The notes below the pieces were generated by a model that was given only the letters and a program-made list of their open reading frames with translations, made no database searches and was not told the DNA's origin. Below are positions 1 to 9,072 of a DNA stretch of 64,000 nt, in pieces. The stretch is from Phycisphaerae bacterium. GTDB taxonomy: Bacteria > Planctomycetota > Phycisphaerae > Sedimentisphaerales > Anaerobacaceae. The position numbers and the translations under genes were made by a program. The stretch lies in contig JAUWBI010000004.1 in the NCBI GenBank assembly GCA_030601745.1, forward strand, positions 20,147-84,146, given 5' to 3'. The number at the start of each line of letters is the position of its first letter. The first letter of the stretch is position 1.

Positions 1-36
1 TATTGACGATGAATTTCAAATTTAGGAGATACTCAA

Positions 37-1200
37 ATGGGAGCAGTAGCGGCAGCAACGGCCAGGGCAATGGCCCAGAAGATTCAAAAGGTCTTGCCTG
101 GCATAAACTATATTTTTATCGACCAGCATCCTCTACTGAAGATAGCCAAACGTAAAGGGAATATCAAGTATAAGGGCTCACACACCGAGTACGAATGGTT
201 TATCTACAAGGATGACACGGACGACCCGTCCTGGGGCGGCGGGGAGCTTTCGGTCAACACCTTCGAGGAACACGACCCCGCTACCCGGGCGCATCTTCCT
301 TATTGCTGGCTCCAGAAAAATTACGGTGTCAGCGACAGGACGATGGAGGCCAATCGCCATTCGCCGGATAGGGTCTATAAGCCGTTGGGGGCCAACCTGA
401 AACTTGCGCAGATTCATATGTACAAGGTCATCGGCCCCTCCATTTATACCGGCGGTTCGTCCGGGGATGGCGGCGAAGCACCTGTCGGGTTGAAGCACGT
501 TATCGGTAATGCCTACGAGACAACGAGCAATGTAACAATTACCGCCAGTTACAGTTACGCAGGCAAACTCATTACCAACGCCAATGGTATTGATACCTAT
601 GTGGCCGGTAAGAAATCTACGGGCTCAAGCGTTGTCGGATTCAACGAAGAACAATGGGCGCCGGAAGTGGCCAGTCTCCACGAGATTCCTAACGTGGCGA
701 GCGGTACAGCCGCAAATGCCAAGTGGAGTGTGGATTGTCTTATCGCCCTTGCCTATATGGAAGAAGAAATGGCATTGACGGCTGACCTTACTGGTACTGG
801 CGAATCGCAGAAGCCGGACATCGCTTTAATGCAAAGAGACCCGTTCCACGCAATGACGGCAAAGGTAGTCGCCTTTCAGTCACAGTATGGCATTCCCGCG
901 CAGTTGGTTGACGAGGATTTGAAGCTTGCCGGATGGCGCAATATCGTGGTTGGCGGCCTTACCTGTATTAAGGACAACAACGTTCCCAACGCTTCTGATG
1001 GCTACGAGCGTGTGCTTATTCAGGACAGCAAACAGTTCATTATCAAGACCACTCATACAAAGGCGGAAGGTCTTATTCGCAACGAGTTCGACCCTAATAA
1101 CGTGATGGTCAACGGCGTGATAGGCAAGCTGTCTGCCAATATCAGTTTCTATGTAAAGTCCCCGACCAGCGTTGGTGCGATTTTGGGATGTAACGACTAA
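37..1200 (+). CDS. Probable phage major capsid protein
   Basis: 387 residues. An AGGAG at 24-28 precedes the ATG by 8 bases. The protein has a short helical, Ala-rich N-terminus, then a long mixed alpha/beta body with no signal peptide or membrane segment. Its length, its place at the head of a tightly packed structural operon, and its position before adaptor-like and nozzle-like genes fit a HK97-fold coat protein of podovirus-like phages. I base the call on overall sequence character and gene order; no single catalytic motif exists for this family. Terminase and portal genes would be expected just upstream, outside the window. Another abundant head protein is the main alternative. Confidence 0.65.
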   Translation: MGAVAAATARAMAQKIQKVLPGINYIFIDQHPLLKIAKRKGNIKYKGSHTEYEWFIYKDDTDDPSWGGGELSVNTFEEHDPATRAHLPYCWLQKNYGVSDRTMEANRHSPDRVYKPLGANLKLAQIHMYKVIGPSIYTGGSSGDGGEAPVGLKHVIGNAYETTSNVTITASYSYAGKLITNANGIDTYVAGKKSTGSSVVGFNEEQWAPEVASLHEIPNVASGTAANAKWSVDCLIALAYMEEEMALTADLTGTGESQKPDIALMQRDPFHAMTAKVVAFQSQYGIPAQLVDEDLKLAGWRNIVVGGLTCIKDNNVPNASDGYERVLIQDSKQFIIKTTHTKAEGLIRNEFDPNNVMVNGVIGKLSANISFYVKSPTSVGAILGCND

Positions 1201-1245
1201 TCGACGGGTAAACATTTTTAACGAAAATTTATTAGGAGTTCAGAA

Positions 1246-1983
1246 ATGAATTACGCAAGTATTTTAACAAACTTTCCCGGTATCGCCGCAGCAAGACTGC
1301 CGCAGGATGTGCACGTATTCTTTGAGGACTTTCGTGCGCCCCTTTTAGGTGCTGCGTTAGCAACTAACTGGCTGTGGACAGCAGTTAGCGGACAATCGGC
1401 CACTGGTTGTTCTGCGTTTGCCGGTACTGATAACGTCCAGGCGCTGGCGGGCGGGATTCTTAAAATGACTTCCGAAGCCACCGCTGTTGATGGTGATAAC
1501 ATCACTGTTCACGGAGAGAGTTTTCAGATAAAGGATGGTTATCCGCTTTATTTTGAAGCTCGAATCCAGGCCGTTGTTATCGCTGACAGTAATCTGTGGG
1601 TTGGTTTGACAAATTCCGACGTTGACGTTATCGAGGGCGGCGTTACTGAGTCTGTCGGTTTTGAGATTAAGGCGGGTTCGATTTATATCACTTCGTCTCA
1701 TACGTCAGAGAAACAGACCGATACCGGCATTGACTTGACCGCTGCGGTTTTTGTAAGGCTTGCATTCTTCTTTGACGGCGTGGATACCATCCATTTTTAC
1801 GTTGACATTGATGATGATGGCGACTTCGTTTATGTCGGCTCGAAGACGGTAAGCACAACGGCAGAATATGTTCCTGAAAACGTGATGCTTACTCCAACCC
1901 TGGAGCACGCAAGCGCTGGAACAAACTCTCCAACAGCGTATGCGGATTACATTCTTTGTGCTCAACAAAGGTACAGAGCTTAG
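1246..1983 (+). CDS. Phage structural protein, lectin-like beta-sandwich
   Basis: 245 residues with AGGAG at 1234-1238 before the ATG. After about 60 residues the sequence is a run of short beta strands rich in Val, Ile, Asp and Gly. It includes FFEDF, a YFEARIQ strand, and DIDDDGDFVYVG near residue 185, which could bind calcium. The pattern resembles concanavalin/LamG-type jelly rolls found on virion surfaces. It lies 45 bp after the capsid gene, so a head decoration or fibre role is plausible. No signal peptide is present. The function is inferred from fold character and position only. Confidence 0.5.
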   Translation: MNYASILTNFPGIAAARLPQDVHVFFEDFRAPLLGAALATNWLWTAVSGQSATGCSAFAGTDNVQALAGGILKMTSEATAVDGDNITVHGESFQIKDGYPLYFEARIQAVVIADSNLWVGLTNSDVDVIEGGVTESVGFEIKAGSIYITSSHTSEKQTDTGIDLTAAVFVRLAFFFDGVDTIHFYVDIDDDGDFVYVGSKTVSTTAEYVPENVMLTPTLEHASAGTNSPTAYADYILCAQQRYRA

Positions 1984-1999
1984 TCCTCTATCTTTTTGA

Positions 2000-2025
2000 C
2001 TGGGGGCTGGGAGACCGGCCCCCAG
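2000..2025 (+). other. Intergenic stem-loop after the lectin-like gene
   Basis: CTGGGGGC (2000-2007) pairs perfectly with GCCCCCAG (2018-2025) around a 10-base loop. No T-run follows, so it is unlikely to be a full intrinsic terminator. It may be an mRNA processing or stabilising hairpin between the highly expressed head genes and the rest of the operon. Confidence 0.55.
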
Positions 2026-2043
2026 TTAATTAAGGAGAAACTA

Positions 2044-2235
2044 ATGAAGAAACTAATGAAGAAACTAAACGGTCTCGCAAAATGGATTATAGTCGCTCTT
2101 ATTTTAGCGGGAATTGCTTACGACATTATCAATACAAGGGCTATGCGAGCAAACGATATAAAACACCTACAAGAGGATGTCATTCGCATAGAAGCGAAAG
2201 TTGACCGTATCATAGAACACCTTATGGACAAATAG
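2044..2235 (+). CDS. Small single-pass membrane protein of the phage operon
   Basis: 63 residues from the ATG at 2044, which has AAGGAG at 2032-2037; an upstream ATG at 1996 lies in front of the hairpin and has no good ribosome site. The protein starts with a Lys-rich stretch, then one hydrophobic segment (about residues 9-27, WIIVALILAGIAYDI), then a heptad-patterned charged helix to the C-terminus (DIKHLQEDVIRIEAKVDRI). This layout is typical of small phage membrane proteins, including some holin- or XhlA-like lysis proteins, though XhlA normally has the coiled coil first. A lysis role is possible but not shown. Confidence 0.6.
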   Translation: MKKLMKKLNGLAKWIIVALILAGIAYDIINTRAMRANDIKHLQEDVIRIEAKVDRIIEHLMDK

Positions 2236-2259
2236 GTAATTACCTTGTGAGAAAACCTG

Positions 2260-3669
2260 ATGTCAGTGATATTTGAAAGTAAGGACTCGGTCTTTTTTGT
2301 CGGTGGCCGAGGGACAAAGGCCGGTACTGCCAATGCTGGCGGTTGCACACAGACCTTCTGGGGCAGTAGCCAGAATCTGGCTGATGTGATGAAGGATAAT
2401 GGACAGACACAGGGTTATTGCGATGGTGCATTGATTACGAACAATGGCAATAACAAGGTGCGAATATCAGGGGATGAAAATAATTTCGCAACTTGTAGCG
2501 CAGGGCTGGTGGCTTACATAGACTTTGATGCTACCTATCCTGATGGTCGATATGAGGTAATTGCTGTTGATGAAGGTGCTGACTGGATTGATATTGACCT
2601 TACTTATTCTGCCGATACTGCTTGTGAAATTTGGGTTGGCGGTGCTTTTGATAAGGCCCAGACTGCCTGGAATAATACGGATGCAACTCAGGGTTATAAC
2701 GTTACGATTCATAGCAACAAAAGTCAATCCAAAACCAACGGCGATTTTGTAGCATCTTGGTTGCTGGGAACGGCAGGTGGGAGTTTCACCAATAAATCAT
2801 TCAAGCGTCTTTGTAGCTTTACCACACAGCCAGAGGACGGAGGGCAGATTACCTTTGACGGTGAAGATGATGCAGCATTTGGTACTGATGGGGGTATCAG
2901 GTTTAATGCTGCTATTGAAAATGTAATCTTTGAGAATGTGATTGTTAAAAATGCTCGTTTTAATTGGAAATTCACTTATGCAGATATATACAATGTTCGG
3001 TTGATAAACTGTGAAGGCAACAGCGGTACGCACACGGGCTTCTATCTAAGGTACGGTAGAGGTCTGGTTCTGATTGATTGTAAAGCAGATGGCAACAGTC
3101 AACACGGATTTTCCTTGTATTCTAACAGTAGTACCGCGAATCATCTTTTGAAAAGATGTATCGCTTCTAATAACTTGCAAGGTGGTTTTAGCTATGTAGG
3201 TGGGTACAACGCAGATGTTCTTTTAGGGTGTTTGGCTTATGGTAACGGTGCCGAAGGTTTTCTGGTTAGTAGTCGTTTTGGTTTTGGTGCCGTAATGGAT
3301 TGTGTCGCTTATGACAATGGTTCACACGGTTTTGAGTTTACAGGAAAGCAAGGCGTGGCTATCAACTGTATTGCTAAGGATAATGGAGGTTGGGGATTCA
3401 AGGGCGACTTGGCAGAGATGGCACCTTATGTTGCATACTGCTGTGCTCACGGTAATAGTAGCGGCCAGTTTAACTTACCCGCTCCTTTGATTATGATGGG
3501 CAATGTCGAGGCAGACCCGCAATTTGTAGATGCAGCCAATGGTGATTTCAGACTAAAAGAATCTCCTCTCATCAATAAAGGCTTCCGAACCTTGGGCGGT
3601 GTTACAGAGGAAGGATATACAACCATCGGTGCGTGGCAGAGAATTTCTTATTTACTTGGAATGAAATAA
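2260..3669 (+). CDS. Right-handed parallel beta-helix protein, probable tail spike
   Basis: 469 residues. From about residue 200 to 420 the sequence cycles through beta-helix coils of roughly 22-25 residues with recurring patterns such as NVIFENVIVKNARF, LIDCKADGNSQHGF, CIASNNLQGGF, CLAYGNGAEGF and CVAYDNGSHGF. The C-terminal segment DPQFVDAANGDFRLKESPL is a cap frequently seen after such helices in planctomycete proteins. The first 150 residues are beta-rich and may attach to the particle. No signal peptide is visible, which fits a virion protein rather than a secreted enzyme. A spike that binds or degrades surface polysaccharide is the likely role. The ribosome site is weak, and the 3' end overlaps the next start by one base. 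Confidence 0.65.
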   Translation: MSVIFESKDSVFFVGGRGTKAGTANAGGCTQTFWGSSQNLADVMKDNGQTQGYCDGALITNNGNNKVRISGDENNFATCSAGLVAYIDFDATYPDGRYEVIAVDEGADWIDIDLTYSADTACEIWVGGAFDKAQTAWNNTDATQGYNVTIHSNKSQSKTNGDFVASWLLGTAGGSFTNKSFKRLCSFTTQPEDGGQITFDGEDDAAFGTDGGIRFNAAIENVIFENVIVKNARFNWKFTYADIYNVRLINCEGNSGTHTGFYLRYGRGLVLIDCKADGNSQHGFSLYSNSSTANHLLKRCIASNNLQGGFSYVGGYNADVLLGCLAYGNGAEGFLVSSRFGFGAVMDCVAYDNGSHGFEFTGKQGVAINCIAKDNGGWGFKGDLAEMAPYVAYCCAHGNSSGQFNLPAPLIMMGNVEADPQFVDAANGDFRLKESPLINKGFRTLGGVTEEGYTTIGAWQRISYLLGMK

Positions 3670-4301
3670 TGAACGATGTCATTTTCATAAAAAAAGGCAG
3701 TACGGACGTAACCATTCAGGTCAAGCTGCGGGACGCCTACAATGGCTCTCTCAAGACCGGCGTTACGATAACCGACCTCGACCTTTATTATATTCGGGTA
3801 GAAACCGACAACGATGTAACCATTAGTGCTAAAGCGGATTTGACAGCGCTTGCTTCTCTTACAGATGCACACGCTGACAATAAGGCATACGAAATAGGGC
3901 AGGGCTATTATAGATTAGATATTCCCGATGCGGCGTTTGCAACAGGGGCGGTGAGCGGGACGTTAGTAATAGTGGATGGAGCTACCTCTCCGGCGGTACT
4001 TACTACAACGGTGGATTTTCAGCTTGTTGACCATATTTTATTCACGGCGGGGGCAATCGAAGTACCTTATACAATGTACACCGATGAGGATGCCGAAACC
4101 GGCCCGATAGAAGGGGTAGAGATATTTATAACAACGGATTCGGCGGGCAATAATGTTATCTGGTCGGGGACAACGGATGCTTTAGGTGTATTAAGGGAAT
4201 CGGGCGGCAGCAAGCCTTGGCTGGATAGGGGGACTTACTATTTCTTTAGAAAAAAGAGTGGATACCAATTTACGAATCCAGACTCGGAGACGATTTCGTA
4301 G
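3669..4301 (+). CDS. Phage structural protein with C-terminal transthyretin-like domain
   Basis: 210 residues from the ATG at 3669, which overlaps the preceding TAA as TAATG. This start is preferred over the in-frame ATG at 3633, which would run 36 bases into the spike gene. Residues 1-125 form a beta-rich region (MNDVIFIKKGSTDVTIQVKLRD). Residues about 130-205 resemble a carboxypeptidase-regulatory/transthyretin-like beta sandwich (PIEGVEIFITTD ... WSGTTDALGVLRE ... GTYYFFRKKSGY). Such domains are common in virion proteins and usually mediate contacts rather than catalysis. The exact position in the particle cannot be told. Confidence 0.5.
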   Translation: MNDVIFIKKGSTDVTIQVKLRDAYNGSLKTGVTITDLDLYYIRVETDNDVTISAKADLTALASLTDAHADNKAYEIGQGYYRLDIPDAAFATGAVSGTLVIVDGATSPAVLTTTVDFQLVDHILFTAGAIEVPYTMYTDEDAETGPIEGVEIFITTDSAGNNVIWSGTTDALGVLRESGGSKPWLDRGTYYFFRKKSGYQFTNPDSETIS

Positions 4302-4310
4302 GAGTTTATT

Positions 4311-5045
4311 ATGGCATACAAAGGCGAAGGGACAGCAACGTCTGTTGGTGGTTCGACCTTATCCGACTTAAAGGATATATGTAAATATCACGGTTGGCAC
4401 GATACGACAACTGCTGGCCTTGCGGCATTAACGAATTTTATCAATCGTACTTTACAGATTCTATCACGGCTCGGCCCCTGGCCGGAATATCACAAACGGG
4501 ATGGTACGATTAGCGTAGTTGCCGACGACGAGGATTACACGCTGTCGGAATCAAATATACAGCAATTAGGAAATATAGTCCGCGCCAATTGGACTACGCC
4601 GTTGGAAATAATTGTAGGGGGCCTTGACGAATGGTTGTTGAAAGTCAAGTCAACTGGTGCAACCGGCAAGCCAACGGAATACGCTATTCGCAAATCAGTG
4701 AATAATTCAGGCGAAATTATAACCGAAGTCCTCGTCTATCCGAAACCAACGGATTCAGAGACGCTCTATTATTGCTATCGGCTACTCCCTACGAAACTCG
4801 TAAATGACAGTGATGTTTGTGATTGGCCGGATAGCAGGTTATGGCTATTGGACGAGGCGTTGAGTGTTCGTATCAATTCAGCCAATAGGGACATTAGGGG
4901 TGTGGCACTTGAAGGCGCCGACTTTATGGCGAATGTTCGATTAGCTTTATCGGATACGAGAACGAGCTATATGCCGTTACCAATAGAACCTCTTATCGAC
5001 AAGAGGCACAGAAGTATAAGAGAAATACCAATACAAACTATTTAA
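4311..5045 (+). CDS. Putative head-tail adaptor protein
   Basis: 244 residues, with AGGAG at 4301-4305 just before the ATG. The N-terminal half is helical (LSDLKDICKYHGWHD, then LAALTNFINRTLQILSRLGPWPEYHKRDG). A strand-rich middle follows with YTLSESNIQQLGNIVRA, and the C-terminal helix contains WLLDEALSVRINSANRD. This helix, short beta insert, helix order, with a small residue-rich helix pair that counts inserted DNA ends, resembles adaptors of the SU10/gp11 type in podoviruses. Position between the head genes and the nozzle-like proteins fits. Identification is by pattern, so a different connector component is possible. Confidence 0.5.
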   Translation: MAYKGEGTATSVGGSTLSDLKDICKYHGWHDTTTAGLAALTNFINRTLQILSRLGPWPEYHKRDGTISVVADDEDYTLSESNIQQLGNIVRANWTTPLEIIVGGLDEWLLKVKSTGATGKPTEYAIRKSVNNSGEIITEVLVYPKPTDSETLYYCYRLLPTKLVNDSDVCDWPDSRLWLLDEALSVRINSANRDIRGVALEGADFMANVRLALSDTRTSYMPLPIEPLIDKRHRSIREIPIQTI

Positions 5046-5055
5046 GGAGAGTAAA

Positions 5056-5436
5056 ATGGCTGCAAAGGCATCCGTAAATATTACAGTAACAGTTTCGGGA
5101 TTAGGGAAAGCCACCTACACTTTGCCCATAAGTTTCACAGGTACTGTTCCCACAGTAGTTACCCCTCAATATAGACTACTTGCTGCCGGTGCTGACGAGG
5201 CATTGCCTTTGGGTGATATTACTGCGGTAGAGGGGGTTTTGATTATCGCTTCCGTCTGTAATGATGGGGCAATAGAGGTCGATACTTCTTATGAAGCCGC
5301 TTTTAATGCGGAGCTAACAATGGCCGAGGGCGAGGCGCAGTATATTAAGATTGCCGATGATGCCAAACCGATTCACGTTAAAAACGCCGATGATGCGGCT
5401 GGTGCGTATGAATACCTTTTGTTTGGAACCGCATAA
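5056..5436 (+). CDS. Small beta-rich phage protein of unknown function
   Basis: 126 residues with AAGGAG at 5045-5050. The sequence is mainly beta strands (VNITVTVSGLGKATYTLPISF, then YRLLAAGADEALPLGDI) with an acidic C-terminal half and no Cys, signal peptide or membrane segment. Its TAA overlaps the ATG of the first nozzle-like gene by one base, so it is translationally coupled to a tail protein. Similar small beta proteins in this position are often head-tail or tail accessory proteins, but I do not recognise the family. Confidence 0.5.
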   Translation: MAAKASVNITVTVSGLGKATYTLPISFTGTVPTVVTPQYRLLAAGADEALPLGDITAVEGVLIIASVCNDGAIEVDTSYEAAFNAELTMAEGEAQYIKIADDAKPIHVKNADDAAGAYEYLLFGTA

Positions 5437-7199
5437 TGGCAATTATTTCAGAACGAGTCGATACTTTTCTCGGCCTGAACAATATGCTCAATCCTGCCAG
5501 CGCCGAGTACAGAGAAGGTATGGCCTGGCGGAGTAAGGATGCCCGCATAGATGAGAGCGGTCTATGGTCGCCACGGCGGTCGCTGGCTGGCTGTTCAAGC
5601 CCGCCTGGGTTATTGACTGCCTGGGGTGGTGGTAATCACTTTAAGAATTTAGCGGTAGAAAATACGGACAAGATTATTACCGGCCTTGGAACTACCGAAT
5701 GTGTGGATACGGGGCCGAACGGATTTCTTTATGGAACTACCGGCTCTGGTACGGTTAAAAGGCAGGATGCGGGTGGCGATAAGACCGAATGCGAAACATA
5801 TACCCCACCTACTGGATTCAGTGTGGCGGAAACAGATGGTGCAAGTAGCAGAGCCGAAAATGGTACGTATTACTATATGTGCACCTACTTTGATAATATC
5901 TACAAAAGAGAAAGTCTGCCCTCAATAGTTGATAGCGTAGAAATAGACCACGATGCCGGAACGAAAGACTGTGTAACAATAACATATCCAGCCGCATCGA
6001 GCGATGTAAGGGTTCGCATTTACAGAACACTTCGTATCTGTCCCGCCGAGGGTGTTTATAACACTACGAATAAATTTTACTTCGTAGCTGAGAAAACCAG
6101 CGGAACCACTCACGTTGATTATATGCACGATGATGATATTCGTGATACCGAATACGAGGGTCGTGGTACAGCCCCACCAACGGCAGTAGATTATCTGGCA
6201 GGTTACAATAACAGGGTGCTCTACTTCAAAGGCAATACCGTTTATTGGTCAAGCGCAGGACAGCCTGACGAGGTAGCTACTGATTATAAAATTACTTATA
6301 AACAAAAAAATGGTTCACCAGAGGATACCGTTGATTGCAAAGCCAAATTAAGTCTCGGCGTTTACGGTGAGGCGAAATTTGAAATAACGGAACTGGCTGG
6401 CCAGAAGATATTAGCTGGAATGGTAAGGAACGGAAAACTCTGGCTATGGACTGCCTCGATGACCGGATACCTAAAAGCCACTAACAGATTAGAGGGATAC
6501 AGATTTACAACAGTCAGGAAAGGTATTGGTGTTACCAGTGATAAAGTCCTTGCCTTTACCCCTTATGGTATATTCGGCGCAGACCGGCAAGGGATGTGGC
6601 TGTTGGATAATGCCGACAGGATATACCGATTGAGTGAGTCAGCAATAGATATATACGCTGGACAAGATACGACCTTTACCCAGTCGGCCATAACAAACAG
6701 TTTTGGCGTCTGGATACCTATTCTTAACGAATATTGGTGGAGTGTAAGTAATGTTCAGATAGTTTTTCAAGCCAATAGAGGTATATTCGCGGGGCCTTAT
6801 ACATACGGAATTTCAGGTGGCACGAGTTTCGTATCGTCCGGCGGTGCACAGGCATATTTAACTGGCGGCCAGACTCCTCATACAACGACTTTAGATACGG
6901 CCACTACGCAATACCTGGAGTTCTGGTTCGGCCAATCGAAACCGGCAATGATAAAGGATACGCTCGAAGTTGAGATAACGCATCCTGATTATACGGGCAC
7001 TGCAAGCGCAACCGTTTACCAAAACTCCATACCTTCGGAGACGGGAGCTACGTCGGGAGGCGCTGTCGCTTATAACGATAAGCATATTGGCAAAGTCGGC
7101 GGTGTCGGTAGTGGTAGATTATTTAAGGTAAAACTTACTATGTCTTCCGGCAGGAAGATGGCAACAATAAATTACAAATATGAAATTGTTGAGGATTAA
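5436..7199 (+). CDS. Nozzle-like phage tail protein, copy A
   Basis: 587 residues, start overlapping the preceding stop (TAATG). It begins with VDTFLGLNNMLNPASAEYREGMAW, then many beta strands with recurring motifs: TYYYMCTYFDNIYKRESLP, GRGTAPPTAVDYLAGYNNRV, VYWSSAGQPDEV, PYGIFGADRQGMWLL and a C-terminal jelly-roll-like part. The blades and repeated Trp/Tyr-Gly turns suggest a beta-propeller, as in the nozzle (tubular) proteins of podovirus tails such as T7 gp12 or P22 gp10. It is clearly paralogous to the gene at 7345-9072, sharing the same order of motifs. The nozzle assignment is inference from fold pattern and gene order; paralogy is directly visible. Confidence 0.55.
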   Translation: MAIISERVDTFLGLNNMLNPASAEYREGMAWRSKDARIDESGLWSPRRSLAGCSSPPGLLTAWGGGNHFKNLAVENTDKIITGLGTTECVDTGPNGFLYGTTGSGTVKRQDAGGDKTECETYTPPTGFSVAETDGASSRAENGTYYYMCTYFDNIYKRESLPSIVDSVEIDHDAGTKDCVTITYPAASSDVRVRIYRTLRICPAEGVYNTTNKFYFVAEKTSGTTHVDYMHDDDIRDTEYEGRGTAPPTAVDYLAGYNNRVLYFKGNTVYWSSAGQPDEVATDYKITYKQKNGSPEDTVDCKAKLSLGVYGEAKFEITELAGQKILAGMVRNGKLWLWTASMTGYLKATNRLEGYRFTTVRKGIGVTSDKVLAFTPYGIFGADRQGMWLLDNADRIYRLSESAIDIYAGQDTTFTQSAITNSFGVWIPILNEYWWSVSNVQIVFQANRGIFAGPYTYGISGGTSFVSSGGAQAYLTGGQTPHTTTLDTATTQYLEFWFGQSKPAMIKDTLEVEITHPDYTGTASATVYQNSIPSETGATSGGAVAYNDKHIGKVGGVGSGRLFKVKLTMSSGRKMATINYKYEIVED

Positions 7200-7201
7200 C
7201 T

Positions 7202-7345
7202 ATGGGAGCTTGGACGGAAATACCAAAAAGGCCAAACGATAAGGAACGAACTGTCGCTGACAAAAAGGGCACCGGCGAAGAGGGCGAAACCGAAGATGCC
7301 CGCGAAGAATTGAGACGGGAAACAATGCCATACGAGGAGTCATAA
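7202..7345 (+). CDS. Very small charged phage protein between the two nozzle paralogues
   Basis: 47 residues, beginning MGAWTEIPKRPNDKERTVAD and ending EELRRETMPYEES. It starts 3 bases after the stop of copy A, and its TAA overlaps the ATG of copy B as TAATG. That one-base overlap is the same coupling seen at several other junctions in this operon, which is the main reason to accept so short a frame. The protein is hydrophilic, rich in Glu, Lys and Arg, and probably disordered or a single helix. It could be a chaperone or linker for the flanking tail proteins; no family is recognised. Confidence 0.6.
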   Translation: MGAWTEIPKRPNDKERTVADKKGTGEEGETEDAREELRRETMPYEES

Positions 7346-9072
7346 TGGGAAAAATCAATCAGATAGTCAATATAGCAAGGGGCCTTAACAACGCTATTAA
7401 CCCAACATCACCGCTTTACAAGGAAGGTCTGGCTTATGTATCGGATAACAGCCGAATCAGTATTGACGCAACGTGGGTCAAGTCGCCGAGTAAGGGAACG
7501 AATAACGGTACTGTACCTACTTCTGACAACAAAGTGAGAGGGCCTAACGGAATAGTTTACGAGGTTACTAATAGCGTATTATCAGGCGGCGGCGTAGCTA
7601 TAACACTTACGCCCATTTTTTCAAGTGTTATTACATCAACGAAGGCGGGGACAAGGCAGAAATCGGGTATCTACTACTATATGTGTACGGCCTGGGATAA
7701 TACCAATAAAAGAGAGTCCCTGCCCTCGAATGTAAAAGAGCATTGGGTGAATAAGAAATATGACGAGAACGATACCCGTGTCGCCGATGTGCCAAAACTT
7801 GTCGGCTCTGCCGGCGCTGGAGATACCGTCAGATGGTACAGGTCAAGATGTATCGAAGTGGAAAAAGGCGATACGCAGCAGCTAACTGAAATTGCGCCGC
7901 CTACGGAGTTCTATTATCTCGGAGAAGGTACAACATTCTATGATTATGCCGGCGATGCCGAAATTGCAAGAGAGGATAATTTATACACCGGTCGAGGAAG
8001 CACACCGCCCAGCGACCCTGAAGCCATTGGTAAATTTGAAGGCCGAATGTTTTACTTCAAGGGTAATGTGGCTTACTGGTCGAGTGCGGGCAGGCCGGAA
8101 GAAGTACCCCAGAATTATACCTTAACCATAGTGCCTACTTATAGTCTCGGTCATTGGAATGTAGATAACGTACTTGTAGCCGGTGGCGGGGCCAGCATAA
8201 CCCTTACCCAAAAACCCCGACTGGATGGTGGTTTGTATTCGGAGGCCAAAATGACTATGCCGGAACTAACCGGCAAGACGGTCGAAAGGGCTGAATCAAT
8301 AGGCGGCAAGCTATGGGTCTGGACTACCACTTCCGCAGGTTACATCGTAGCCACTGGCGGTTATGAGGGCTATAAATATATTCACGTTTCGGACGATTGC
8401 GGTTTGGTAACTCCCTGGTGTCTTATTAAGAGTCCTTACGGTGTTTTCGGCGCCGACAGCAAAGGCGTTTGGCAGCTTGGCGAAATTCCGAAAAGGATAA
8501 GCAGTGGCGTTATCGATATAGCCACTTCGGGAAAAAGTACATACGTTAGTAGTGCCGCTTCGAGCTTTGGCTGCTGGTGTTCTGATTTGAATGAGTATTG
8601 GTGGAAGGCAACGGCCAGTCTCATCATAGTTTATCAGGCGGACAAAGGTCTGTTCGCAGGGCCTTATAAAGATAACGGAGCAACTGCGATTACCAATAAA
8701 GTAGAACTAATTGACGGAATGTATCAATGTTATTTTACGAGCACTACGGCGGCGGGAGCGCAGACTCTAAAGTTCTGGTTGGGTCAATCGTCTCTTAACA
8801 ATGTCAAGGATGCTCTTGATATTGAGGTCATTTATAATGGCAATGACGGTACGGTTACTGCCAAGACTTATCAGAACTCCATAGCTTCCGAGACGGGCGC
8901 AAAGGCAAGCGGGGACTGTTCCCATACTACCAACGTAGGGATAATTCATCCGCCCCATTCCGGCAGGTTCTTTGAGGTTGTATTAACTATTCCTTCAGGA
9001 ACTACCGCTCCCGTAGCGGCTATAAACTATTCGGCCAATGCCCTGACCAGGTTGGAAAGGGGGTTTAGATAA
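7345..9072 (+). CDS. Nozzle-like phage tail protein, copy B
   Basis: 575 residues. The motifs line up with copy A in order: RGLNNAINPTSPLYKEGLAY, IYYYMCTAWDNTNKRESLPS, GRGSTPPSDPEAIGKFEGRM, AYWSSAGRPEEV, PYGVFGADSKGVWQL, LNEYWWKA and KTYQNSIASETGA. Identity is moderate and spread along the length, so the duplication is old or the two proteins do different jobs in one structure. The start overlaps the stop of the 47-codon gene, and the end overlaps the next gene, both as TAATG. A heteromeric tail tube or nozzle is a reasonable model. The fold and role are inferred. Confidence 0.55.
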   Translation: MGKINQIVNIARGLNNAINPTSPLYKEGLAYVSDNSRISIDATWVKSPSKGTNNGTVPTSDNKVRGPNGIVYEVTNSVLSGGGVAITLTPIFSSVITSTKAGTRQKSGIYYYMCTAWDNTNKRESLPSNVKEHWVNKKYDENDTRVADVPKLVGSAGAGDTVRWYRSRCIEVEKGDTQQLTEIAPPTEFYYLGEGTTFYDYAGDAEIAREDNLYTGRGSTPPSDPEAIGKFEGRMFYFKGNVAYWSSAGRPEEVPQNYTLTIVPTYSLGHWNVDNVLVAGGGASITLTQKPRLDGGLYSEAKMTMPELTGKTVERAESIGGKLWVWTTTSAGYIVATGGYEGYKYIHVSDDCGLVTPWCLIKSPYGVFGADSKGVWQLGEIPKRISSGVIDIATSGKSTYVSSAASSFGCWCSDLNEYWWKATASLIIVYQADKGLFAGPYKDNGATAITNKVELIDGMYQCYFTSTTAAGAQTLKFWLGQSSLNNVKDALDIEVIYNGNDGTVTAKTYQNSIASETGAKASGDCSHTTNVGIIHPPHSGRFFEVVLTIPSGTTAPVAAINYSANALTRLERGFR

